A DNA stretch of 23,247 bases from assembly GCA_900759415.1 (NCBI GenBank), contig CAAEVC010000072.1:1-23247 (forward strand). The letters run 5' to 3'. Position 1 is the stretch's first letter. Each line of letters starts with the position of its first letter. This document shows positions 1 through 5,683 of this stretch, one piece after another. The DNA is from an uncultured Dialister sp. (GTDB lineage Bacteria > Bacillota > Negativicutes > Veillonellales > Dialisteraceae). Under the pieces are notes generated by a model, which saw nothing but the letters and a program-made list of their open reading frames with translations, was not told where the DNA came from and did not search any database. The position numbers and the translations under genes are program-made.

Positions 1-30
1 ATCTCTGGGATATAATTTTATGTGTCTCAT
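1..30 (-). CDS. 5' end of an unidentified gene leaving the window
   Basis: On the minus strand an ATG at 30-28 opens a frame reading M-R-H-I-K-L-Y-P-R-D before the window ends. The start is supported by a strong ribosome binding site (AAAGGAG, about 39-45) 8 bases upstream of the ATG. A candidate promoter lies further upstream at 73-102. Ten residues are too few to identify the protein. Confidence 0.6.
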   Translation of the reverse strand, partial: MRHIKLYPRD

Positions 31-72
31 AATGACAGCTCCTTTCAAAAAAGTCTCGCTTTATACTGTCTA

Positions 73-102
73 AATATATGATACACCTTTCTCAAATCTC
101 AA
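73..102 (-). promoter_or_regulatory. Candidate promoter of the left-edge gene
   Basis: Minus strand: TTGAGA (102-97), 18-base spacer, TATATT (78-73). It lies about 45 bases upstream of the start at 30. The -35 hexamer falls inside a copy of the GAGTTGAG-type repeat (91-120), so the repeat may supply part of this promoter. The -10 box is good and the spacing acceptable. Confidence 0.4.
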
Positions 103-120
103 CTCTCGTAACTCAACTCT
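91..120 (-). repeat. GAGTTGAG-type intergenic repeat, copy 1
   Basis: Read on the minus strand this is AGAGTTGAGTTACGAGAG followed by TTGAGATTTGAG. The same words occur in another order at 22746-22769 (plus strand) and, diverged, at 23065-23095 (minus strand). It is GA-rich, intergenic and made of repeated TTGAG/ACGAG units. Function unknown. Confidence 0.6.
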
Positions 121-221
121 TTTATTTCAAGGGCGTCCTTTGTGGAAGGGATTGTCTGAATTCATATGACAGTTGCCGTTTCAGTCAGTATGGAAAATTT
201 CCAGAGCTCAAACTTAACACG

Positions 222-251
222 AAAAAAGGCTGCGATGTCGCAGCCTTTTCT
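222..251 (-). terminator. Terminator of the alcohol dehydrogenase gene
   Basis: The stem AAAAGGCTGCGA / TCGCAGCCTTTT (224-235 with 238-249) has a tiny loop and is followed on the minus strand by a run of T. It begins within a few bases of the dehydrogenase stop codon (252-254). It is a classic intrinsic terminator for the gene to its right. Confidence 0.85.
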
Positions 252-1313
252 TTAGTGATTGAGTTTTTCCAGATCCATCATGGCTTTGTAGACCATGTCG
301 AAGGTGATATCGTATGGTTTGACTCTCATGTCTTTGGTGTGAAGGCAGTTCTGTACCAGTTCATCGGGATGGGCAGGATCGATGCCTATATCGGAGAGGC
401 AGTGAGGGAGGCCGATGGATTTTGCGAAGTTGTAGATTTTATCTCTTTCTTCCAGCTGACCGTCCATGGTGAGCATGACCTGAAGGCCGTAATTGACGGC
501 AGCGCCGTGGAGGTGATTTCCTTTGTGAGGTGTTCTGGTAAGGCTGTTGTAAATAGCATGAGCAAGGCTGGAGTCCAGATCGTCTTCGATGCAGACGGAA
601 GCCATGCCGGGAGCCACGATGATGGAAAGGATGGCCGGTTCAAGGGCGTCAGTCACCTCTCCCCTGTCCACTGCTTCCAGCGCTTTCTTTCCATATTTCA
701 GGATGCCGGAGGCGACATTCTGCGCGTTTCTTACGCCGGTCTGCTGGACCCAGGTGAGTTCCATGCCTCTGGCAGAGAAGGGCACTTCATACTGTTTGGC
801 CAGAGCATCACCAAGGCCTGCCCAGAAATATTCTCTTGGAGAATGGGCAATGACTTCTGTATTGATGAAAGTGTGATATGCATTTCTTTCTCTGTAAATG
901 GAACCTCTGAAACTATGGTCCGGATTGTACATGATGCATACCGCGGTGACAGACGCACAGTTGGATGCCAGGGTCGGGAAGGTGAAGACCGGCTTATGGA
1001 GCAGATGGGCAGTCCATTTGACGGTGTCCACCGCTCTTCCGCCGCCTACTGCAAAAATCATATCCGCCTTTCTGACTTCTTCGATTTCTGTCAGTGCTTC
1101 TGCATTTTCAAAAGTGGCGTCGTCGCCATAAAGGAAGGAGCCTGTAATCTGGATCTTCCCTTCGCATACTTTGCGAATCAGCGGCTCTGCTGCTTTTCTT
1201 GATTTATTGCCACCGATAATGACGGCGGTGCTGCCGTAATCACCACAGATGTCCGGTACACTGTCATAGGCATCTGTGCCAATGGTGAAATGAGGGAAAA
1301 ATATACTTTTCAT
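252..1313 (-). CDS. Iron-containing alcohol dehydrogenase family protein (glycerol dehydrogenase-like)
   Basis: A 353-aa oxidoreductase of the group III iron-containing alcohol dehydrogenase / GldA fold, expected in the cytoplasm with NAD(P)H. Visible features: an N-terminal nucleotide-binding half with the GGGRAVDT motif (residues 90-97); a SNCASVTAV stretch after it; and a C-terminal metal-binding half. The likely metal ligands are Asp169 in GLGDALAKQ, His252 in SLAHAIYN and His269 in NHLHG. The 17-residue spacing of the two histidines matches GldA. The start at 1313 (MKSIFFPH) is chosen over an in-frame upstream start because AAAGGAG lies just before it and a promoter lies at 1353-1381, inside the longer frame. 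It is monocistronic, with its own promoter and terminator. The substrate cannot be told from sequence; glycerol dehydrogenase is the nearest named relative. Confidence 0.85.
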   Translation of the reverse strand: MKSIFFPHFTIGTDAYDSVPDICGDYGSTAVIIGGNKSRKAAEPLIRKVCEGKIQITGSFLYGDDATFENAEALTEIEEVRKADMIFAVGGGRAVDTVKWTAHLLHKPVFTFPTLASNCASVTAVCIMYNPDHSFRGSIYRERNAYHTFINTEVIAHSPREYFWAGLGDALAKQYEVPFSARGMELTWVQQTGVRNAQNVASGILKYGKKALEAVDRGEVTDALEPAILSIIVAPGMASVCIEDDLDSSLAHAIYNSLTRTPHKGNHLHGAAVNYGLQVMLTMDGQLEERDKIYNFAKSIGLPHCLSDIGIDPAHPDELVQNCLHTKDMRVKPYDITFDMVYKAMMDLEKLNH

Positions 1314-1352
1314 GAGATGCTCCTTTACTGCTCTACTACAAGGGATGTTGTT

Positions 1353-1381
1353 ATTATATGACCATAGGATTTCAATCGCAA
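1353..1381 (-). promoter_or_regulatory. Promoter of the alcohol dehydrogenase gene
   Basis: Minus strand: TTGCGA (1381-1376), 17-base spacer, perfect TATAAT (1358-1353). The start codon is about 40 bases downstream. Confidence 0.75.
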
Positions 1382-1515
1382 GAGGAAGAGCCATGCACTT
1401 TCCTCATATTCCCTCAGAGGGACCTTCATCAGGAAGAGCAGCCTCACCGGATAAATTGCGTCCATGCCGCCAGTATCCTCCGATTGGCATACCCTATGGC
1501 TGTACTTTGTCAATC
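1382..1515. other. Unexplained intergenic stretch between folE terminator and dehydrogenase promoter
   Basis: About 130 bases with no convincing gene. An open frame on the minus strand (1513-1325) has no ribosome binding site and overlaps the dehydrogenase promoter, so I do not call it. GCTCTTCCT occurs twice on the minus strand about 50 bases apart, and there is a small CCCTCAGAGGG palindrome near 1410. No known RNA motif recognised. Confidence 0.4.
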
Positions 1516-1552
1516 AAAAAGGCAGCTTCAGGCGTGATTCCCAAAGCTGCCT
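1516..1552 (-). terminator. Terminator of the queC-queD-queE-folE operon
   Basis: The stem AGGCAGCTT / AAGCTGCCT (1520-1528 with 1544-1552) has a 15-base loop. It is followed on the minus strand by five T (1520-1516). It lies about 55 bases after the folE stop codon. Confidence 0.75.
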
Positions 1553-1586
1553 ATTATGTTTTAAAATCTTATTTTTCCTGCTGCCA

Positions 1587-1607
1587 ATCGCTCTGAGCTC
1601 ATAGCTC
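1587..1607 (-). repeat. GAGCTATGAGCTCAGAGC repeat directly after the folE stop
   Basis: On the minus strand the folE stop TAA is followed at once by GAGCTATGAGCTCAGAGCGA. A near copy follows the aminopeptidase stop (19027-19042). Related copies lie after mntP (12341-12360), after the OadG-like gene (20744-20784) and, on the other strand, at 20519-20550. Confidence 0.65.
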
Positions 1608-2171
1608 TTATTTACAGAGTTCCATGAATTCTCTTCTGAGCTGCTTGTCTTCTTTGAATTTTCCGGAAGACGCAACGGATCTGGTGATGGTGCCAGGTTT
1701 TTTGATGCCTCTGGCGGTCATGCAGGAGTGTTCCCCTTCGATGTAGACGATGACGTCTTCAGAGCCGGTGACCAGGGCCATGACTTCCCGGATGTCGGTG
1801 CCGATTTTTTCCTGCAGCTGGAAACGGCGGGATACAGCGTCGGCGATTCTTGCAATTTTGGAAAGGCCGATGACTCTTCCATTTGGAATATAGCCGACAG
1901 CCACTTTCATGTTGTACATGAGGGCGATGTGGTGCTCGCAGTGAGAGAAGATAGGAATGTCTTTGACTACCACCATGTCATTTTCCGGTGTTTCAAAAGT
2001 TTTTCCAAATTCTTCTGCAATTTTTTCATTGGAGACATCATTGTATGCAAACTGTTCGGCCATCATGTCGGCAAACCGTTTCGGTGTTTCCAGAAGACCT
2101 TCTCGTTTCGGATCATCGCCTACGGCTTCAATGATAAGGCGGGCTGCTTCTTCCAATTTCTTTAAGTCCAT
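1608..2171 (-). CDS. folE: GTP cyclohydrolase I
   Basis: A 187-aa enzyme converting GTP to 7,8-dihydroneopterin triphosphate, the first step of both folate and queuosine synthesis. The family signature SHCEHH is at residues 76-81 and HSCMTARG at 148-155. Cys78, His81 and Cys150 are the expected zinc ligands. The length is typical for the short bacterial form. It is the last gene of the queCDE-folE operon, starting one base after the queE stop; its ribosome binding site (GAGGGG) lies inside the end of queE. This suggests translational coupling and that this copy mainly feeds the queuosine pathway. Whether the organism has a second folE for folate cannot be seen here. Confidence 0.96.
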   Translation of the reverse strand: MDLKKLEEAARLIIEAVGDDPKREGLLETPKRFADMMAEQFAYNDVSNEKIAEEFGKTFETPENDMVVVKDIPIFSHCEHHIALMYNMKVAVGYIPNGRVIGLSKIARIADAVSRRFQLQEKIGTDIREVMALVTGSEDVIVYIEGEHSCMTARGIKKPGTITRSVASSGKFKEDKQLRREFMELCK

Positions 2172-2172
2172 G

Positions 2173-2850
2173 TCATACCCCTCGCATCGATGGATCCCAG
2201 ATGATTTTGTGCAGCTGTACCTGCACTCTTACATCCTGCAATCCATTCTTTCGCACGTATTCCACCAGTTCCTTTGGTTCGATTCTTCCCCATACAGGAC
2301 TGACGAAATATTCAGGATGATTTTCAGGAAATGTACTGATGATTTCCTTCATTTCATCCATATCTCTTTCATCGCTCACTACAAATTTCAGTACATCCTT
2401 CTCAGTGAGAAGTTTGAAATTATCTCTGTTCATATAGGATTTCATGCCGCTTCCGCTGCATTTGAAATCCATGGTGTAGAAGACCCCTTCCGGCCTTTCC
2501 CGCCAGAGCGGAATAGCGCCATTGGTTTCTATATTGACTTCATACCCTTTTTCCCCAAGGACGGTGACCAGATGGTGAAGGGGATGAAGCATCGGTTCGC
2601 CGCCGGTAAGAGTCACTCTCTTCCAGGGGAAACTCTGGATCCGTTCCAGCAGTTCTTCTTCCGTAAGGGTTTCTTTCGTGTCTTCCAGGGTGAGGGAATA
2701 GGGAGTATCGCAGTAATTGCACCGCAGATTGCATCCTGCCAGGCGGACGAAGATGGCCATATAGCCTGTCCTTTTCCCTTCTCCGTCAATGCTGTCAAAG
2801 ATTTCCGTCACATGGAAGAGCCCGTCGTCATATGCGTATCTATTTTTCAT
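2173..2850 (-). CDS. queE: 7-carboxy-7-deazaguanine synthase (radical SAM)
   Basis: A 225-aa radical SAM enzyme that ring-contracts 6-carboxytetrahydropterin to 7-carboxy-7-deazaguanine, the third step to preQ0. The [4Fe-4S] cysteines are in CNLRCNYC (Cys40, Cys44, Cys47), followed by the SAM-binding LTGGEP motif. The N-terminal FDSIDGEG segment is typical of QueE. I place the start at the ATG 2850, giving an 11-base overlap with the end of queD. An in-frame ATG four codons upstream (2862) is possible. The ribosome binding signal is mediocre (GAAGGGA, rather far from 2850), so the start is less certain than the identity. Confidence 0.94.
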   Translation of the reverse strand: MKNRYAYDDGLFHVTEIFDSIDGEGKRTGYMAIFVRLAGCNLRCNYCDTPYSLTLEDTKETLTEEELLERIQSFPWKRVTLTGGEPMLHPLHHLVTVLGEKGYEVNIETNGAIPLWRERPEGVFYTMDFKCSGSGMKSYMNRDNFKLLTEKDVLKFVVSDERDMDEMKEIISTFPENHPEYFVSPVWGRIEPKELVEYVRKNGLQDVRVQVQLHKIIWDPSMRGV

Positions 2851-3169
2851 AGGTTGCCACATTCCCTTCTGTTTCCTGCACAGATACTCTGATGCAGTGA
2901 GGAATGTGATCACAGATCCATTTGGCAATATTTTCAGCGGTAGGATTGATATCGCCCAGCACGTCGTTAATCAGGCTGTGATCAAACTGATTCACCACTT
3001 CTTTGATTTTGCTGAAATCTACAACCATTCCATTGCTGTCCAGTTCTTCGCTCTGCACGGTCACTGTGATGATCCAGTTGTGTCCGTGAAGATTGGTGCA
3101 TTTGCTTTCGTAATCCAGGTGGAGAAAATGAGCCCCGGATACTTCCATTCTCTTTGTTACAGTAAACAT
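2840..3169 (-). CDS. queD: 6-carboxytetrahydropterin synthase
   Basis: A 109-aa protein of the PTPS/QueD family, which converts dihydroneopterin triphosphate to 6-carboxytetrahydropterin (second step of queuosine synthesis). His14, His28 and His30 (LHGHNW) are the expected zinc ligands and Cys24 the catalytic cysteine. The PTAENIAKWI segment and a C-terminal acidic segment (VQETEGN) are typical. An AAAGGA ribosome binding site precedes the ATG. It sits 13 bases after queC and overlaps queE by 11 bases. Confidence 0.95.
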   Translation of the reverse strand: MFTVTKRMEVSGAHFLHLDYESKCTNLHGHNWIITVTVQSEELDSNGMVVDFSKIKEVVNQFDHSLINDVLGDINPTAENIAKWICDHIPHCIRVSVQETEGNVATYEK

Positions 3170-3182
3170 GTTTTTTCCTTTC

Positions 3183-3875
3183 TTACTTTAACGCCGGATC
3201 TTCTACGCCGTTGGCTGCAAAAGCGGCGGCTCTGTCAATACAGGTCCCGCAGGTGCCGCAGGGTCTGTCTTTTCCTTCATAGCAGCTCCATGTGAGTTCA
3301 TAGGGTGTCTTCAGGGCAAGTCCAGTGGCTACCACTCCTGCTTTGTTCTTGTCTGCAAAGGGGAATACGAGATGGACTTTGCCGTAGGTGCCGATGGAAA
3401 TCGCATCATTCATGGATTTCAGGAAAGGCTCGCTGCAGTCTGCATAAGCTTCGCCGGCTGCATCGTCTGCATGGGCACCGATGTAAATATCTACATCATC
3501 TTCTTCAAAAAGAGAAGCAGCCAGGGATGCGGCAGCGGAAAGCATGAGGCCGTTCCGGAAAGGCACATAGGTAGAAACTTTGCCGATGCCGTTTTCCTTG
3601 ATCTGGTCTGCATAGCTTTCGTGAACGATCTCTTCAGTGGAATTTTCCAGAAGAGAACAGTTGGAATACTGGAATATCTGGGACAGGTCGAATTCATAGT
3701 GTTTTACATGGTAGTAATCTGCTACTTTTCTTGCTGCCTCGATTTCCTTCTTGTGTTTTTGTCCATAAAAAATAGAAGCAGTCACTACATTTTCTGCTCC
3801 CAGTCTGTCAACAGCCAGTGAAAGGCAGGTGGTGGAATCCACGCCCCCGCTGGATAATACAATAGCTTTTTTCAT
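3183..3875 (-). CDS. queC: 7-cyano-7-deazaguanine (preQ0) synthase
   Basis: A 230-aa ATP-dependent enzyme making preQ0 from 7-carboxy-7-deazaguanine and ammonia. The PP-loop SSGGVDST is at residues 8-15. A four-cysteine zinc site lies near the C-terminus (Cys198, Cys206, Cys209, Cys212 in CGTCGTC and before). The start is the ATG at 3875, preceded by AGGAGG five bases upstream. A TTG at 3914 is in frame and would add 13 residues, but it lies inside the preQ1 riboswitch and has no ribosome binding site. It is the first gene of the queC-queD-queE-folE operon, which holds every step from GTP to preQ0. The later enzymes QueF and Tgt are not in the window. Confidence 0.96.
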   Translation of the reverse strand: MKKAIVLSSGGVDSTTCLSLAVDRLGAENVVTASIFYGQKHKKEIEAARKVADYYHVKHYEFDLSQIFQYSNCSLLENSTEEIVHESYADQIKENGIGKVSTYVPFRNGLMLSAAASLAASLFEEDDVDIYIGAHADDAAGEAYADCSEPFLKSMNDAISIGTYGKVHLVFPFADKNKAGVVATGLALKTPYELTWSCYEGKDRPCGTCGTCIDRAAAFAANGVEDPALK

Positions 3876-3880
3876 CTTTC

Positions 3881-3917
3881 CTCCTGTTTTTTTAAGTTGG
3901 TTACCAGATGACAACTG
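3881..3917 (-). promoter_or_regulatory. Class I preQ1 riboswitch overlapping the queC ribosome binding site
   Basis: Read on the minus strand, the stem AGTTG (3916-3912) pairs with CAACT (3899-3895). The loop ends in GGTAAC and is followed directly by an A-rich tail T-AAAAAAA-CAGGAGG. This matches the Thermoanaerobacter tengcongensis class I aptamer closely: stem, loop ending GUAAC whose last C (3900 here) is the preQ1-pairing base, then an A-rich tail ending in the Shine-Dalgarno. Loop bases TCTG can pair with CAGG of the tail to form the pseudoknot. Ligand binding would hide AGGAGG and reduce queC translation. The downstream genes are exactly the preQ0 pathway, which agrees. No terminator lies between aptamer and gene, so control is probably translational. 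Confidence 0.88.
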
Positions 3918-3935
3918 AGAATGATTGTATAGATT

Positions 3936-3964
3936 ATTATATCACCTGCAGACTGGAAAGGAAA
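3936..3964 (-). promoter_or_regulatory. Promoter of the queuosine operon
   Basis: Minus strand: a perfect TATAAT (3941-3936) preceded by TGA, i.e. an extended -10 TGnTATAAT. The -35 is weak (TTTCCT, 3964-3959, at 17 bases). Transcription would begin around 3929, about a dozen bases before the riboswitch. Confidence 0.65.
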
Positions 3965-3988
3965 GAAAAGAAAATCATCTATATCTGT

Positions 3989-4017
3989 CTTCCATTTTTC
4001 TCCTGTCATGGTATAAT
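3989..4017 (+). promoter_or_regulatory. Promoter of the alpha/beta hydrolase gene
   Basis: TATAAT at 4012-4017 is preceded by TGG (extended -10). The -35 is poor (CTTCCA at 3989-3994, 17-base spacing). It is divergent from the queuosine promoter about 75 bases away. Confidence 0.6.
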
Positions 4018-4031
4018 ACTTCACGTCAGTT

Positions 4032-4056
4032 AGAATCTTTTCTATTCAAAGATTCT
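4032..4056 (+). other. Hairpin in the leader of the hydrolase gene
   Basis: A perfect 9-bp inverted repeat AGAATCTTT / AAAGATTCT with a 7-base loop. It sits between the promoter and the AAAGGAG ribosome binding site. It is followed by TTTT, so it could be a weak attenuator or an mRNA-stabilising structure. Role inferred only. Confidence 0.5.
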
Positions 4057-4070
4057 TTTAAAGGAGCATT

Positions 4071-4982
4071 ATGGGACGATTAATCAATACATTAGCATTG
4101 TCAGCAGCCAGCCTTCTGGCCTTTCATTTTCTGAGAAAGAAAGAGGACATCCTTCCGGTGGGAGAAAGTTCACAGCTTCTGAAAGACAGGAGCGGCGTCA
4201 CAGATGACCCGATTCCTGTCTTCTACTACCGCCCGGTGACCTGGACGGAAGAGGAACCGGTTTTCATCGCTTTCCCCGGGTATACGAGAAGAGCGGAAAG
4301 TTATGAGAAACATCTGGAAGAGCTGGCGGTAAAGTACAATATGCTCATCGTCTCTCCTGAATTTTCAGTGAAGAAATTCCCTGATGACCGGTGGTATCAG
4401 GAAGGAAATATGGCAGATGCAGAGGTGAACGGCCATATCCAGCCCAGAAAGGACTGGACCTTCTCTGCAGTGAACCATGTGATTTCTGCGGTAAAGAAGA
4501 GAAGCCGGGCCAGAGGAAAAGTGATCCTCTTCGGTCATTCTGCCGGCGGGCAGCTCATGCACCGGTTCTCCCTCTTTTCTGAAGAAAACAGAGCCGATGA
4601 AATCGTGTGTGCCAATTCCGGATGGTTCACCATGCCTGACGATGAGATCCCCTTCCCTTACGGCACAAAGGATCTTCCACTCACTGAAAAGGATTATGAG
4701 AAAGCCTTTTCCAGGAAAGTCACCATGCTCATGGGCGGCAATGATATTTCCAGAAAGAAACCGTTCCGGGATACGAGAGAGGCAGATGCCCAGGGAATGA
4801 ACCGCATGGAGCGGTGCAATAATTATTACCATGCCTGCGAAGCGAAGGCCCATGAACTTTCTGTCCCCTTCCTGTGGAAACTGGGAGTAGTGGAAGGCTC
4901 TGCCCATGAGGGCGTCAAGATGGCAGAAGGTGCGATGAAACTTTTCGCCAGTGACCTCCTGGATGAAACGAAGGAATTATGA
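4071..4982 (+). CDS. Alpha/beta hydrolase family protein with N-terminal membrane segment
   Basis: A 303-aa protein. Residues 5-21 are a hydrophobic stretch that could be a membrane anchor or uncleaved signal, with no lipobox. The rest reads as an alpha/beta hydrolase. The nucleophile elbow is GHSAGG with Ser157. Candidate acid and base are Asp225 (GGND) and His279 (GSAHEG), in the right order and spacing. FPGY near residue 68 resembles the oxyanion-hole loop. The start has AAAGGAG seven bases upstream. It stands alone under its own promoter, divergent from the queuosine operon. Substrate unknown; an esterase or lipase-like role is only an inference from the fold. Confidence 0.75.
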   Translation: MGRLINTLALSAASLLAFHFLRKKEDILPVGESSQLLKDRSGVTDDPIPVFYYRPVTWTEEEPVFIAFPGYTRRAESYEKHLEELAVKYNMLIVSPEFSVKKFPDDRWYQEGNMADAEVNGHIQPRKDWTFSAVNHVISAVKKRSRARGKVILFGHSAGGQLMHRFSLFSEENRADEIVCANSGWFTMPDDEIPFPYGTKDLPLTEKDYEKAFSRKVTMLMGGNDISRKKPFRDTREADAQGMNRMERCNNYYHACEAKAHELSVPFLWKLGVVEGSAHEGVKMAEGAMKLFASDLLDETKEL

Positions 4983-5002
4983 TTTCCTTTTCTCCCCTGA
5001 TT

Positions 5003-5017
5003 TCTGTATAATACAGA
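5003..5017. promoter_or_regulatory. Palindrome overlapping a -10 box (candidate operator)
   Basis: TCTGTAT-A-ATACAGA is a perfect 7+1+7 inverted repeat that contains the TATAAT (5007-5012) expected to serve the gene at 5049. A repressor dimer bound here would block the promoter. The -35 is weak (TTTCCT, 4983-4988). It could also be chance in AT-rich promoter DNA. Confidence 0.45.
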
Positions 5018-5048
5018 TAGTATTTCGTATTTTGAAAAGGAGAAAACC

Positions 5049-5351
5049 ATGCAGGGTGGCGACGCAGACGAATTTATCGACTATATGAATGACAGTGGTG
5101 CTTCCGTCCGGCACAAGGGGTATGTATACCACTTTTCCGGCCTGAAACATCATCCAGGCAGAGATACCTACCGGATCAGCATAGAAAAATACCGGTTTTC
5201 CAGGGAACCATTTGAAGATTTCATGGGACTGGTGTACAGCTATGAATCAGAAGATCCTGATGATGTGCTGAACCATCTGACGGAAGATATTCTCTGGGAT
5301 GGAAAGACTTTCTACGAACTGGAAAAAGCACTGTCCTGGATCGACTGGTAA
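5049..5351 (+). CDS. Hypothetical protein, 100 aa
   Basis: A small acidic soluble protein of 100 residues, not recognised. No signal peptide, membrane segment, cysteine cluster or known motif. It is rich in aromatic and acidic residues and ends in SWIDW. The start has AAAGGAG seven bases upstream, and codon use looks like its neighbours, so I regard it as a real gene. It has its own promoter with a palindrome over the -10 box. It lies between the hydrolase and the methionine operon promoter, which starts 10 bases after its stop, so it is not part of that operon. Confidence 0.75.
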   Translation: MQGGDADEFIDYMNDSGASVRHKGYVYHFSGLKHHPGRDTYRISIEKYRFSREPFEDFMGLVYSYESEDPDDVLNHLTEDILWDGKTFYELEKALSWIDW

Positions 5352-5360
5352 AATTTTCTG

Positions 5361-5389
5361 TTGACAGGAAAGGAAAATCCGTTTAGAAT
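5361..5389 (+). promoter_or_regulatory. Promoter of the methionine operon
   Basis: TTGACA (5361-5366), 17-base spacer, TAGAAT (5384-5389). The -35 and spacing are ideal. Transcription would start near 5396, at the beginning of the T-box leader. Confidence 0.85.
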
Positions 5390-5395
5390 AATGAC

Positions 5396-5662
5396 AATTT
5401 CAAATCAGCGATGAAGAGAAGAGTATGCAGGAAAGAATGGCATAGAGAGCTCCAGTATGGTGAAAAGGAGAACAGGACAAACTGCAGAAGATGGCCTCTG
5501 AGCTGGATATGCCGAATGATGAAGCAGTCCGGGGGTTTCCCGTTACAGAAACAGGGTATCAAGGCTTTGGCCGGCGTACCTGTTAAGGTCTTTATGGCGA
5601 CATAAAGATGAATCTGGGTGGTAACACGAATATCTCGTCCCTTTTAGGGACGGGATTTTTTT
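5396..5662 (+). promoter_or_regulatory. T-box leader, methionine-specific
   Basis: An RNA leader that reads uncharged tRNA. The 5' end has GATGAAGAGAAGAGTA (about 5409-5425), typical of T-box stem I. A distal GGTGAAAA segment lies near 5459, and TGCAG / CTGCA closes the stem. In the specifier position after CTGCAGAAG the triplet is ATG (5491-5493), aligned with the Ile triplet of the ileS leader in this window. The T-box sequence GGGTGGTAACACG is at 5616-5628; its TGGT can pair with an ACCA tRNA end. The terminator is at 5633-5662. Expected behaviour: uncharged tRNA-Met prevents termination, so metA, the lipoprotein and mmuM are expressed under methionine starvation. Confidence 0.88.
5633..5662 (+). 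terminator. Conditional terminator of the metA T-box
   Basis: The stem TCTCGTCCC / GGGACGGGA (5633-5641 with 5647-5655, one G-U pair) has a 5-base loop and a run of seven T. It is the regulated terminator between the T-box and metA. Confidence 0.85.
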
Positions 5663-5683
5663 ATTTCATGGAGGTTGATGATT

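Noticed and set aside
78..1202. A 374-codon open frame on the plus strand opposite the alcohol dehydrogenase
   Set aside because: It overlaps the dehydrogenase and runs through its terminator, with no ribosome binding site and no known motif.
1325..1513. A 62-codon minus-strand frame upstream of the dehydrogenase
   Set aside because: It overlaps the dehydrogenase promoter and start region and lacks a ribosome binding site.
1382..1515. Riboswitch or structured RNA upstream of the dehydrogenase
   Set aside because: It lies upstream of the promoter at 1353-1381, so it would not be in the transcript, and no known aptamer motif was recognised.
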